Part shown: positions 18,578 through 27,924 of the stretch, piece after piece
How the letters are laid out: every line of letters begins with the position of its first letter
Numbering within the stretch: the stretch's first letter is position 1
NCBI RefSeq assembly: GCF_900095795.1
Contig: NZ_LT608328.1
Location: 1,605,001 to 1,669,000, forward strand
Source of the DNA: Petrimonas mucosa
Lineage (GTDB): Bacteria > Bacteroidota > Bacteroidia > Bacteroidales > Dysgonomonadaceae
Length of the DNA: 64,000 nt
Direction of reading: 5' to 3'
Position numbers and translations under genes: made by a program
Notes under the pieces: model-generated
The model's database searches: none
The model's input: only the letters and a program-made list of their open reading frames with translations
Told to the model about the DNA's origin: nothing

Positions 18578-20113
18578 TTACTTTCCAAAGAATGCGCCGA
18601 GGATACTCCGGGTGATGGTTCTGCCCAGCTGTGAACTGATCTGCCGGGTGGCACTCTTGCCCACCTGCTCCAGCAGGTCGCCCACGATGCCCCGTTCCTC
18701 CTTTTTCCTGCGAATCTCGGCCCTTTTCTGCCGTTCGGCCTCGGTCTGCAGGCGACGCTCCTCTTTCTCCTTTTTGATACGCTCCTTTTCGGCTTCTGCC
18801 CGTTCACGCTCTTCGGCAAGCAACTCCTGCTTTTTTGAAAGTATCTCGAAAGCGGATTCCCGGTCGACCAGTTTTTCATACACCCCATAAATGAGCGACT
18901 GCCTCATGATCTGGTCTCTCTCGCCCGCCGTGATCGGTCCGATCTGTCCTTGCGGCGGCAGGATGTTGGCGCGTTGTACCATTTGTGGTGCCCCTTTCTC
19001 GTCGAGGAACGACACCAGTGCCTCGCCGGTATTCAGCTCGGTGATGGCCTGTTCGGTATTGAACTTCGGGTTGGGGCGGAAACTGTTGGCCGCCACCTTG
19101 ACCGCCTTCTGGTCGTTAGGTGTATAGGCCCGGAGTGCATGCTGCACTCGGTTGCCGAGCTGTCCGAGGATGACTGGCGGTATATCGGCCGGATTTTGTG
19201 TGCAGAAGTAGATACCCACCCCTTTGGAGCGGATCAGGCGGACAATCTGTTCCACCTTTTCGAGCAGCGGCTTGGGCATATCGTTGAAGAGCATATGTGC
19301 CTCATCGAAGAAGAAGACCAGTTTAGGCTTATCCATGTCGCCCACTTCTGGCAGGTTGCTGAACAGGTCGTCAAGCAACCAGAGCAGGAAGGTGGTATAG
19401 ACCCTGGGAGAGTTCATCAGCTTGTCGGCCGCCAGGATATTGATTACCCCTCTCCCCTGTTCCGTCTGCAGAAAATCGGTGATCACCAGTTCCGGTTCGC
19501 CGAAGAACCTGTCGGCCCCCTCATGTTCCAGGCGCAGCAGTGCGCGTTGGATGGCTCCTATGGTTGCGGGCGAGATGTTGCCATATTCGGTGGTGAAGGC
19601 TGCTCGGTTGTCGCCCACGTACTGGACCATCTTCTGCAGGTCTTTCAGGTCGAGGAGCAGCAGGTTGTTGTCGTCGGCTATCTTGAAGATCATGGTCAAC
19701 ACGGCCCCTTGCGTCTCGTTCAGCTGCAGCAGCCGTTCAAGCAGCATCGGTCCCATCTCGGTAACGGTGGTCCGTATCGGATGTCCCTGTTCGCCGAAAA
19801 TGTCCCAGAAACGGACCGGGAACTCCTTGAACTGGAACCCTTTCTCTCCTAATCGGTACCCTTCCACGCGGCTGACAACGCTCTCCTTGTTGCCACCCGT
19901 TTTTGCCACGCCCGAAAGGTCGCCTTTCATGTCGGCTGCAAAGACAGCTACTCCCATTTCGCTGAATGTCTCCGAGAGGGTTTGCAGGGTAACTGTTTTT
20001 CCGGTTCCGGTGGCTCCGGTGATCAATCCGTGGCGGTTAGCCATCTTGGGTATAAGACACACTTCGGTCTCATCATTGATCGCAATAAAAGCCCGTTTGC
20101 TGTTGTCAAACAT
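18578..20113 (-). CDS. HerA-like ATPase, DUF853 family (YjgR-like)
   Basis: This 511-residue protein has Walker A GATGTGKTVTL (residues 33-43), the AADMKGDLSG segment and a Walker B region LVFFFDEAHMLF. FCTQNPADIP completes the HerA/FtsK-type ATPase core of DUF853. Residues about 420-475 are a long E/K/R-rich helix, then a hydrophobic-basic tail ending in GAFFGK. E. coli YjgR is the named relative; its role is not settled. It is first in a run with the DUF5687-ABC exporter and has a predicted promoter at 20145-20152. Confidence 0.9.
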   Translation of the reverse strand: MFDNSKRAFIAINDETEVCLIPKMANRHGLITGATGTGKTVTLQTLSETFSEMGVAVFAADMKGDLSGVAKTGGNKESVVSRVEGYRLGEKGFQFKEFPVRFWDIFGEQGHPIRTTVTEMGPMLLERLLQLNETQGAVLTMIFKIADDNNLLLLDLKDLQKMVQYVGDNRAAFTTEYGNISPATIGAIQRALLRLEHEGADRFFGEPELVITDFLQTEQGRGVINILAADKLMNSPRVYTTFLLWLLDDLFSNLPEVGDMDKPKLVFFFDEAHMLFNDMPKPLLEKVEQIVRLIRSKGVGIYFCTQNPADIPPVILGQLGNRVQHALRAYTPNDQKAVKVAANSFRPNPKFNTEQAITELNTGEALVSFLDEKGAPQMVQRANILPPQGQIGPITAGERDQIMRQSLIYGVYEKLVDRESAFEILSKKQELLAEERERAEAEKERIKKEKEERRLQTEAERQKRAEIRRKKEERGIVGDLLEQVGKSATRQISSQLGRTITRSILGAFFGK

Positions 20114-20144
20114 AGGTCTGTAATGTTTTAGTCGGTAAGATGGA

Positions 20145-20152
20145 CAAAGTTA
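20145..20152 (-). promoter_or_regulatory. Predicted -7 promoter box of the HerA-DUF5687-ABC run
   Basis: Reads TAACTTTG on the minus strand, 31 bases before the HerA-like start codon. Confidence 0.55.
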
Positions 20153-20202
20153 ATGAAATATTTAAAACTGACGCAACAGCCATGGAAAGAATGTGTCTGG
20201 CG

Positions 20203-20949
20203 TCATGTTGTCCGTTTGAATACCATGGTGGAGCAGACGATTTCCGATCTCATTTTGTCATATTCCAGCTGCTGTTTCCTGATATAACCGGCAAACAGAT
20301 TCTGCTTTTCCGGATACCGGCCGATCAGTTCCAGGCACCGTCTCTCGAGGGTAAAATACTCTTCGTCATACTTTTTCATCGCACTTTCGCCACCGAAAAC
20401 CACCTCGTCGACCAGCACCATTCCGGCGCGGGATGCCTGCGAGCGATAGTTGTCGCTATCATCGGTATACCCATCGTCGATCACAATCATGCCTTCGGTT
20501 GCCAGGCACTCCTGCAATGCTGTCAATGTCTCAAGAGAGTTGCCCAGGAGATCCCCCACCGCACCGAGAATGATGATGTCATGACCGCCACACTCCCTGA
20601 TCCTTTCACGGATGTCGCCTACCTCAAACCTGCAGAGATGGCCAACGCCGCATTGCTCCGCCTTCTGGATGGCATCCTCAACAAACTGGGGAATGGCATC
20701 GATCCCGTAACAGGCATGACCCAGTTCGGCGGCAATCCTGACCGAGACCGCCCCCTTGCCACAACCGAGGTCGAGTACCCGGAGCCTCTCCCTGTTGTTG
20801 CCATGTTTCCGGATCAGTGCGACGATGGTCCCGGGATCCGCCCCGATCTCCCAGAAATCCTGCAGGATATAGGGCAGAAATGGCAGCAGTTCCATATCGG
20901 AAACATCCATCGCAGCCGCTATTGTCTCTTCCAGCGTTCTCATAGGCAT
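20203..20949 (-). CDS. Class I SAM-dependent methyltransferase
   Basis: This 248-residue protein carries the SAM-binding motif I VLDLGCGKGAVSVRIA followed by acidic GIDAIP. The DIIILGAVGDLLG region acts as motif II/IV. The substrate is unknown. The N-terminus is uncertain: ATG 20949 gives MPMRTLEETIAAAM, while an in-frame ATG at 21003 overlaps the broken lipoprotein reading frame upstream. The start lies 10 bases after that frame's stop, so the sigma factor, the broken gene and this gene look like one transcript. The C-terminus ends SEIVCSTMVFKRTT. Confidence 0.85.
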   Translation of the reverse strand: MPMRTLEETIAAAMDVSDMELLPFLPYILQDFWEIGADPGTIVALIRKHGNNRERLRVLDLGCGKGAVSVRIAAELGHACYGIDAIPQFVEDAIQKAEQCGVGHLCRFEVGDIRERIRECGGHDIIILGAVGDLLGNSLETLTALQECLATEGMIVIDDGYTDDSDNYRSQASRAGMVLVDEVVFGGESAMKKYDEEYFTLERRCLELIGRYPEKQNLFAGYIRKQQLEYDKMRSEIVCSTMVFKRTT

Positions 20950-20959
20950 CAACCCTTTT

Positions 20960-21156
20960 TCATAGCCTGCCGCCGCATCTCCTCCGCCATTTTTCAATGG
21001 CATCGTACAATGCCGTGCGGGGCATCACCGCCCTCTTCTCCATCACATTGTAGAGGGCCTCCTGCCGGCGTGCCGGTTTTCCACTTTCTGTCCCGATAGA
21101 CAGCCTGTCATGGTCAGGCAGATGAAGATCAGTCCGGATAAATAGATTGGTCTCAT
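20960..21156 (-). pseudogene. Small lipoprotein gene, apparently frameshifted
   Basis: ATG 21156 begins a lipoprotein-like signal (MRPIYLSGLIFICLTMTGC, Cys at residue 19). The frame then closes early, at a TGA near 21046, after an unconvincing tail. In another frame the same stretch reads on smoothly as KPARRQEALYNVMEKR and TALYDAIEKWRRRCGGRL to a stop at 20962-20960. One shift between about 21100 and 21055 would join signal and tail into a protein of about 65 residues. It lies 19 bases after the sigma factor stop. Either a recently broken gene, a sequencing indel or an unrecognised short lipoprotein. The product family is not recognised. Confidence 0.45.
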
Positions 21157-21175
21157 GCTTTATCGTTATATCCCA

Positions 21176-21775
21176 TTAGAATTTGAATCCCAGATAGACC
21201 AAGATAAACAGGAAATCGCCCAGCTGTTTGCGGAAAGTCTGAAGGGCCAGCTCCAGGTGTTTTTCGACTGTCCGTATCGATATGCCCAACTGCTGTGCAA
21301 TCTCCTTGTTGGGAATTGATTTCAGGCGGCTCATGCAATAGATGTCCCGTCTGCGCGGTGGCATGCAGTCGATAACCTGCTGCACGGTCTCTCTCAATTC
21401 ATGGTAATCCAGCTCCTGGATTTTATGCTTGTCTGCCATGTCAAACTGCCGGATCTCTTCGGTCAAAATGACCTGTGAATGGTATTTCAGCCTGAAGTGG
21501 TTCAGAATCTCCCTTTTGGTAAGTACATAGATGTAGTTCCTGATCGATTGGTTTTCATTGAGCCTCTCCCTCTTCATCCATATCTTCATGAAGACATTCT
21601 GAAGTATGTCTTCGGCGGCCTGCTCATCCTTCAGCATCCCTTTCGCAAATTGGAAGTAAAGGGAGTAGTAGCGATGAAAGATAATTTCATAGCTGCCCAT
21701 CTCACCTCGCTTCAATTGGCGGATCAATATCTGTTCTTCGGTCGGCCCCGAAGAGTCTCCTCTATACTCCTCCAT
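21176..21775 (-). CDS. ECF-type RNA polymerase sigma-70 factor
   Basis: This 199-residue protein has sigma region 2 (FHRYYSLYFQFAKGML, then QAAEDILQNVFMKIW) and region 4 helix-turn-helix (SIPNKEIAQQLGISIRTVEKH). It is typical of the Bacteroidota ECF group that pairs with FecR anti-sigma factors. Here the FecR gene is not adjacent: it lies at 29885-30871 on the opposite strand, just before susC. Divergence from the lipoprotein run at 22132 suggests it drives that locus. No TAnnTTTG box is present upstream, which would fit autoregulation from an ECF promoter. Confidence 0.93.
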   Translation of the reverse strand: MEEYRGDSSGPTEEQILIRQLKRGEMGSYEIIFHRYYSLYFQFAKGMLKDEQAAEDILQNVFMKIWMKRERLNENQSIRNYIYVLTKREILNHFRLKYHSQVILTEEIRQFDMADKHKIQELDYHELRETVQQVIDCMPPRRRDIYCMSRLKSIPNKEIAQQLGISIRTVEKHLELALQTFRKQLGDFLFILVYLGFKF

Positions 21776-22131
21776 AAATTCAATTCAAACTCTCTTCGAT
21801 CATTCACCCGCTCTTCAAAGATTAGGTGCATAGCCGGGCTATTCCCATTTCACAAGCTCTTTTTTCGGATCTCTTACATATCATTGAATGCAGATGCGAT
21901 AGCTGGGGAAAATTGGCCTGATTCAATGAACGGAATAACCGGAGAGGTGATAAAGTTATAGAATTATCGTGAATAATTACAATAGCCCCTCCATTTTTAT
22001 CATTTCACAACCATTTTTTCATTAATAAAAATCAAAATCGATTACGTATTCTTAACGGGTGCGGTGTTCTCTATATATAGCGACGAAGTTTTTTACTTGG
22101 AGTGCCAATTGTTAATTAATACTATAAAAAT
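21776..22131. other. Divergent intergenic region between sigma factor and NAGPA lipoprotein
   Basis: These 356 bases hold no gene. The right half is AT-rich (a TATATATAG stretch near 22070) and ends ACTATAAAAAT before the ATG at 22132. No TAnnTTTG box was found toward either gene, consistent with control by an alternative sigma factor. A perfect 9-base inverted repeat, TCATTGAAT (21881-21889) and ATTCAATGA (21921-21929), lies in the left half. Confidence 0.6.
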
Positions 22132-25100
22132 ATGCGTAACGTTTTGCTAACACTATTATTCATTTCCTTATCAATCAGTTGTACGGAAATTTATGATGAT
22201 TCACAGGCCTGGAAGGATATTGACAATATCTACAAGGAGCTGGATCAGTTGAAGGAGAAGCTGGATGGGCTGCAGGTGCAGGTCAATGCTTTGAGCCAGA
22301 TTATCAACGGCGGAGCCATCACCTCCATTACAGAACTCGAGGGTGGGGGCTACAGGGTCTACTACAAGGGATTAGACAATGTGGAACAAAGTTTTGTCAT
22401 TGCAACCCAGGATCAGATGACAACACTGCCCATCATCAGCATCGAGAAGGTAGACAATATCTTTTACTGGACCACCATGGCCGGGGGTAAGACCGAATTC
22501 CTCCTGGATGAGAACAACAACAGGATTCCCATCACAGGAAAAATTCCGCAAATCAGGGTGGATGCCGAGGGCTATTGGGTGATCAACGGGAATCGGATCC
22601 TCGACAGCAACCAGAAACCGGTAAAGGCAGGAGGAGGAACCAGCACCTCGCTGATCAACGACGTGGTGGTGAACAGCGACGGTACCGCATCCATCACGCT
22701 GAGCAACGGTGAAATGGTGAAAGTGAGCGCATTCAACCTCTTCAATGTCCAGTTCAGTCTGAATGGAATTCCCGTTGCCGGCTCCGTTGAGGTGGAGGAG
22801 GGGACAACTTCCATGAAACTGGGGTATCAGATTGTTGGAACGAAGGCCGACCAGGCCATCCTGATCGTAACCAGGAGCAACGGTTTGACCGCCTCGCTGA
22901 ACTCAAATGAGAAGGAGTTGCAGATCAGCTTCCCGGATGATTTTGAAGTGGGGAGCGTCATGCTGCTGCTCTACGACACGGAATCGAATCTCCTTGTCAA
23001 GCCGTTGCGCTTCATCGTTCCCATAGCCGGTGAGGGAGGCATATCCAGCGCCGCCGATTTCATGGAGTTCATAAATGCGGTCAACACCGGTGGCAGTCTC
23101 CGGAAATTCAGGAACAGCAGCGGCGACGTGGTGTTGCTTCAGGATATCGACATGAGCGGATATCCCCTCACAAGCGGCATTGGGGATCCAGTTACGGTGA
23201 ATACCACCAGCGCCAACTCCAATGTGGTATATACGATGGGTGCCAACACCTTCAATGGTCTCTTTGACGGACAGGGCCACCGCATCTACAACCTGGTCTG
23301 CAGCTACGACGTGGCCGATGGCAACAAGGCCCATGGCCTGTTCAATGCGTTGGGCGCCGCAGGTGTCGTTAAAAATCTGACGGTTGCCGGCAAGGTTACG
23401 GTAACGGGTGTTGCTCCTCAAGGGGCTGCCGTTGGCGGACTGGTTGGCTATAGCGAAGGTACGCTCCTGGCCTGTACCAACCGGTTGGATATTGCCTTTG
23501 AGGGTAGTGATGCCAACAATATCACGGTGCGGATTGGCGGACTGGTTGGTGTGCTCAACATGGGCAGCATTGGCGACGGTACGCCGGCCAATGGCTGTGT
23601 CAACGAGGGTAATCTTACCTGTGGAACCATTGCCAATGAGGGGTCGGGAGCCAACGGTGCCTTCCATCAGGCGGGTATTGTCGCCTTCATGCAGGGGGAG
23701 GGTGCCCTGGTCTCCCACGCTATCAACCGGGGCGACTTGAGTGCCCCGTCGGGTCGTAGCGGCGGCATTGCCGGTACCATGAACCATGGAAAGATTGAGT
23801 ACTGTGTGAATGATGGAACCATCCAGGATGACGTCAACAACATTTTCGCCTCGCACCCGTCGCGCTACAACATCAAACGTATGGGTGGAATCGTGGGAGG
23901 ATCCAACTCAAATACCTATGTCAACCATTGTACCAACAACGGTAGTCTCTTCTCCCAGAACGGTTGCAGGACCGGCGGATTTGTTGGTCACAATGGCGGA
24001 TATGTGCAATCCTGCACCAACAACGGCATCATCCTCTCTGACTATATCGAAGTGGGTTCGGCCAGGCATGGTGCCGGATGGGCATGCGGCTACAGCGGCT
24101 CCTCTGACGAGTTTGTGACCGATTGCCACATTGGTGGCAAGGTAGGGGATTACAGCCTCTATAAAGACAATATCGAAGCTACACCCAGTGCATTATATTC
24201 CAATGCGGTATGTCATGGGGCATTCTCTCCCGAGAAGAACAACTTCTCCAATCAGGATGAGGCTTTTTATGACTGGAAAGTGGTGGAAGAGACCGAACTG
24301 GCCACGGGAGTTGTTCTGAAGCACTTCTCCTTCACCAACTTCAGCCAGAACATCTATGCGCTCGAAATTGACCTGACCAATCCCAAGGTGACTTTCGAGA
24401 CGGTGATGGCCGATGAGATCTGCCCCAATCCCAATGCCAACAACAACTCAAACAACGGGAAGAACCTGAGGGAGACCCTCTCGGAAACAGCAGAGAGAAG
24501 GCGGAGCGAGGGCAGGAATATTGTGGCTGGCATCAATACCGGCTTCTTCAACTCGCATGACGGATTTCCCCGCGGAATGCATATCGAGGAGGGAGAACCG
24601 GTTTTTGTAAACAACCCTGACGTGCGTGAGTCGCTGGTGAACCACCGCCCTGGATTCACCTTCTTCGAAGACCGCACCATCAGTTTCGAGTACAGATACT
24701 TCAGGGGAAACCTGAAAGTGGATGGTGTGGAGTATGAATACTACTCCATCAACGACACCATCGTTCGGCTCAACGGCAGCCACTCCTACGATGCCAACCT
24801 CTATACCCACCGGTTTGTCAGGGAGCCGCACCCGGGAATCAACAACCCGGTAGGGGAAAAGGCCCTCTTCATTGTAGGGCACAACAGTTCCCCGTTGAAG
24901 ATGAACCATGGATATATGGAAGCCACCATCACACAGATCATTGATGGCCGGACAGCTTCGGTTGAAGTCCCCTATGTCACCGGCAAGGATGAATGGGTCC
25001 TGCAGGTTACTGGTGCCAAGGCCGAGGAGCTGGCCGGCAAGCTACATGCGGGTAAGAGTGTGGAGATTATGGCTGAACTGAGGATAGGCAACTCTACCGA

Positions 25101-25464
25101 CAGGATCAAGGTTCACAACTCCAGCATGTACCGCTATCTATACAACGGAGTATATGCCGCCCCGAGTGCCAGCGTTGCAGAGGTGATAGACCCTACAACC
25201 AATCTGGGGGTCAACCAGGAGAGGACCAGGATGGTCATCTTCTGCGTGGATGGCAGGAGCAGCAAAGACCGGGGACTCAATTTTTACGAAGCCTACCGTG
25301 TTGCCAAGAAGTTGGGGCTGCATGATGTGATCCGCTTCGACGGGGGTGGTTCAACCACTATGTGGGCCTACTCCGGCGGAACAGGCAAGGTGGTCAACAC
25401 CGTGTCTGACAGCAAGGGAGAGAGGAGTTGCATGAACTACCTGCATGTGAGAGTACTTGAATAA
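22132..25464 (+). CDS. DUF4988/PL29-N lipoprotein with GLUG repeats and C-terminal phosphodiester glycosidase (NAGPA) domain
   Basis: This 1110-residue lipoprotein has Cys17 followed by TEIYDD, an acidic motif of the kind that sends Bacteroidota lipoproteins to the cell surface. Residues about 22-200 are the DUF4988/PL29-N module, beginning with a coiled coil. Residues about 303-700 carry GLUG-type repeats (VGGLVGYSEGTLLACTN, IGGLVGVLN, GGFVGHNGGY). Residues about 728-1110 form a phosphodiester glycosidase (PF09992/NAGPA) domain with AGINTGFFNS (about 799-808), FCVDGRSSKDRG (about 1036) and FDGGGSTTMW (about 1069). The human member removes GlcNAc from GlcNAc-1-phospho-mannose. It is the first gene of the locus, diverging from the sigma factor. 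Confidence 0.88.
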   Translation: MRNVLLTLLFISLSISCTEIYDDSQAWKDIDNIYKELDQLKEKLDGLQVQVNALSQIINGGAITSITELEGGGYRVYYKGLDNVEQSFVIATQDQMTTLPIISIEKVDNIFYWTTMAGGKTEFLLDENNNRIPITGKIPQIRVDAEGYWVINGNRILDSNQKPVKAGGGTSTSLINDVVVNSDGTASITLSNGEMVKVSAFNLFNVQFSLNGIPVAGSVEVEEGTTSMKLGYQIVGTKADQAILIVTRSNGLTASLNSNEKELQISFPDDFEVGSVMLLLYDTESNLLVKPLRFIVPIAGEGGISSAADFMEFINAVNTGGSLRKFRNSSGDVVLLQDIDMSGYPLTSGIGDPVTVNTTSANSNVVYTMGANTFNGLFDGQGHRIYNLVCSYDVADGNKAHGLFNALGAAGVVKNLTVAGKVTVTGVAPQGAAVGGLVGYSEGTLLACTNRLDIAFEGSDANNITVRIGGLVGVLNMGSIGDGTPANGCVNEGNLTCGTIANEGSGANGAFHQAGIVAFMQGEGALVSHAINRGDLSAPSGRSGGIAGTMNHGKIEYCVNDGTIQDDVNNIFASHPSRYNIKRMGGIVGGSNSNTYVNHCTNNGSLFSQNGCRTGGFVGHNGGYVQSCTNNGIILSDYIEVGSARHGAGWACGYSGSSDEFVTDCHIGGKVGDYSLYKDNIEATPSALYSNAVCHGAFSPEKNNFSNQDEAFYDWKVVEETELATGVVLKHFSFTNFSQNIYALEIDLTNPKVTFETVMADEICPNPNANNNSNNGKNLRETLSETAERRRSEGRNIVAGINTGFFNSHDGFPRGMHIEEGEPVFVNNPDVRESLVNHRPGFTFFEDRTISFEYRYFRGNLKVDGVEYEYYSINDTIVRLNGSHSYDANLYTHRFVREPHPGINNPVGEKALFIVGHNSSPLKMNHGYMEATITQIIDGRTASVEVPYVTGKDEWVLQVTGAKAEELAGKLHAGKSVEIMAELRIGNSTDRIKVHNSSMYRYLYNGVYAAPSASVAEVIDPTTNLGVNQERTRMVIFCVDGRSSKDRGLNFYEAYRVAKKLGLHDVIRFDGGGSTTMWAYSGGTGKVVNTVSDSKGERSCMNYLHVRVLE

Positions 25465-25488
25465 TCAATCAACGATAAATGTATATAT

Positions 25489-27912
25489 ATGAAGAACATT
25501 ATTAAAGCATATCTGCTGGTTGCCGCATTCTGCATGCTTTTCAGTTGCAAGGATTCGTACGACGACACCAGAATATGGCAAGACCTGGATGAGATCGAGA
25601 AGATCATCCGTGACTACGAAGCGCGTGTCCAGACACTGCTGGATGAGATGAATTCCCTCACCAGCCTGATGAACAGCTCATTTATTTCATTGATCACACA
25701 GGATGCTGCAGGCAATTATGTCATCTCCTATACCAACAATGGGGGTGACACCCATAGCATCACCATTGCCAGACAGTCAGATGTGGTCGACCTGCCCATC
25801 GTAACGGCCAAGCTGGACAGTGACGGGAAATATTACTGGGCACAGACGCTTGACAAGGGGAAAAGCTACTCCTTCATCCTCGATGAAGATGGGGAGAAAT
25901 ATCCCATTGCCGGGAGAAAACCGGAGATCGGGATCGATAACAAGGGATATTGGATCATCAACGGGGTCAACACCGGAGTCCTGGCCAAAGATATGAGCAA
26001 CACCCTCTTCAGGGAGGCCTATATCGATGAGGAAAATCAGGAGGCGGTCTTCATCCTTTCCAACAACCAGGAGCTGAGACTGCAGATGCGGGAAGCCCTG
26101 GGGGTGAGGTTTGATCTCCCCCTGTTCAATGGAGTTGCCGATTACGATACCCCGGTTACCATCCGGTATGAACTGTATGGGACACTCGCGGAGAATGCCC
26201 ATGTGGATCTCTTTACCGCTTACAACATGGAGGTGACGGTAGACAGAATCGCATCTACCCTGACTGCCACCCTGAAAAGCGGGGCAACGGAGGGAAATAT
26301 TCTCCTGCTTGCCAGCGCAGGCAGCAATACGATCCTGAAACCGCTCTATTTTACCTATGGTGAGGCGATTATCGAGGATCCCACCTATCAGGGTTCAACC
26401 AACAGAATTCAACTGTCGGGGAACAGGACCGATATCGAGATCCAGGTCTCATCCAGCATCTCCTATGAGACCAAAACTGAGAGTGACTGGATTCTCCATG
26501 GGGGAACCAGGGCATTGACCACCACCACTCACTCCTTCACCATCCTGGCCAACGAGACCGGGGATGAGCGTACCGGCAGGATCCTCTTTGCCAATACCCT
26601 CTACAATATCTCCGCCAGCATCGATCTCCTGCAGGATCCGAAGGAGGCGGAAAGCAAAGGCGGCATCAGCACTGCAGCCGACCTGGTTGCCTTTGCCAAG
26701 GCGGTCAACAGCGGCGCAAGCACCGCACGTTGGCAGAACGAGGCGGGTGAAATTGTGCTGCTGAATGATATCGACATGTCATCCGTCAGCTCATGGACAC
26801 CCATCGGCGACGTGGATGCCTCCGCCTATTCAACGGCTGAACCCTATGTGGGAGTAAATCCCTTCACCGGCACCTTCAACGGTCAGGGCTTTGCGATCAA
26901 AAATCTGGATTGCAGCACTGAATTGTCGGGCGACAAGCTTGCGTACGGCCTCTTCGGTTCAATCTCCAATGCCACCATCAAGAACCTGACACTGGGATCG
27001 GCAGGTGAACCGGTTACCTGGAAATTCACCGGAACAGCAGCCAAATACACACTCATTGCTCCGCTGGTGGGCTATGCGAAGGGTTCAGTCATCGAGAACT
27101 GTACCAACTATTACAACGTCGACTTTGCTGCAGATAATAAGAACGGCGAACTGGTATTGGTTTCGGGATTGGTGGGAGCCATTGTGGAGACCCGCATCGG
27201 AGGAGACTCCAAGGCATTGGGCTGTACCAACAGGGGATTTGTCCGTACCGGAGCCATCAGCAATACGGCAAACGGCGGTACCGGAATGCAGACTGCAGGT
27301 ATCTGTGCTTTCATGGCCAAAGCGGAGGGATGTCTGATCAACTATTGTGTCAACTACGGAGACATCAGCAGTCCTTCGGGCCGTACGGGCGGTCTGGTTG
27401 CCACACTTATGCAGGGCAATATCAAGAACAGTGAGAACCGGGGAACCATCGAGGATGACAAGGTGGGTCAGTATGCCGGGAAAGAACCCAGCCAGACCTA
27501 CAACCTGAAGCGTATGGGTGGCCTGGTGGGCGGAACCGATAACCTGACAGGCAAGCCCCAGTTCACCGTAGAGTATTGCACCAATTACGGCAACGTCATC
27601 ACCCATCTCAGTGCCCGTACCGGAGGTTTCATCGGACACTCCAACATCCAGATCATCGGATGTGTCAACAGGGGGGCTATCATCGGGGATGTATTCACCG
27701 AAGGCAACGGTGTCAACCGGCATGGCCCGGGATGGGCTTGCGGTTTTGCAGGGGCCAGTACGGCAACCTGGACCAACTGCCGCGGATGTGCCAGGGGAGG
27801 ATATGTTGGGGGGTATCAATACAAGGATGATCCCACTTCAGCTCCCGAGGCCACCAATGAGAATGCCTTCTGTCATGCCAACGAGCGTTTTGATAGCAGT
27901 ATAAACTTCTAA
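25489..27912 (+). CDS. DUF4988/PL29-N lipoprotein with BACON-like domain and GLUG repeats, no catalytic domain
   Basis: This 807-residue lipoprotein has a signal ending MLFSC (Cys20) followed by KDSYDD. It repeats the design of its upstream neighbour: DUF4988 module (about residues 24-200), then a beta-sandwich resembling BACON (about 304-380, with SDWILHGG and TGDERTGRILF). GLUG-type repeats follow (about 390-790), in GGLVATLMQGNIKNSEN and RMGGLVGG. It stops at NENAFCHANERF, the point where the upstream paralogue continues into the NAGPA domain. BACON and GLUG modules usually bind glycans or proteins, so this looks like a surface binding protein. Gap to the previous gene is 24 bases. Confidence 0.85.
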   Translation: MKNIIKAYLLVAAFCMLFSCKDSYDDTRIWQDLDEIEKIIRDYEARVQTLLDEMNSLTSLMNSSFISLITQDAAGNYVISYTNNGGDTHSITIARQSDVVDLPIVTAKLDSDGKYYWAQTLDKGKSYSFILDEDGEKYPIAGRKPEIGIDNKGYWIINGVNTGVLAKDMSNTLFREAYIDEENQEAVFILSNNQELRLQMREALGVRFDLPLFNGVADYDTPVTIRYELYGTLAENAHVDLFTAYNMEVTVDRIASTLTATLKSGATEGNILLLASAGSNTILKPLYFTYGEAIIEDPTYQGSTNRIQLSGNRTDIEIQVSSSISYETKTESDWILHGGTRALTTTTHSFTILANETGDERTGRILFANTLYNISASIDLLQDPKEAESKGGISTAADLVAFAKAVNSGASTARWQNEAGEIVLLNDIDMSSVSSWTPIGDVDASAYSTAEPYVGVNPFTGTFNGQGFAIKNLDCSTELSGDKLAYGLFGSISNATIKNLTLGSAGEPVTWKFTGTAAKYTLIAPLVGYAKGSVIENCTNYYNVDFAADNKNGELVLVSGLVGAIVETRIGGDSKALGCTNRGFVRTGAISNTANGGTGMQTAGICAFMAKAEGCLINYCVNYGDISSPSGRTGGLVATLMQGNIKNSENRGTIEDDKVGQYAGKEPSQTYNLKRMGGLVGGTDNLTGKPQFTVEYCTNYGNVITHLSARTGGFIGHSNIQIIGCVNRGAIIGDVFTEGNGVNRHGPGWACGFAGASTATWTNCRGCARGGYVGGYQYKDDPTSAPEATNENAFCHANERFDSSINF

Positions 27913-27924
27913 ATCAATAAACAG

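Noticed and set aside
20140-21099. Long plus-strand open frame opposite the methyltransferase
   Set aside because: The minus strand carries the SAM-binding motif; the plus-strand frame is a shadow in GC-rich DNA.
23400-24100. Possible tandem DNA repeat or CRISPR-like array
   Set aside because: The periodicity comes from GLUG protein repeats with diverged codons; there are no identical repeats with unique spacers here or elsewhere in the window.
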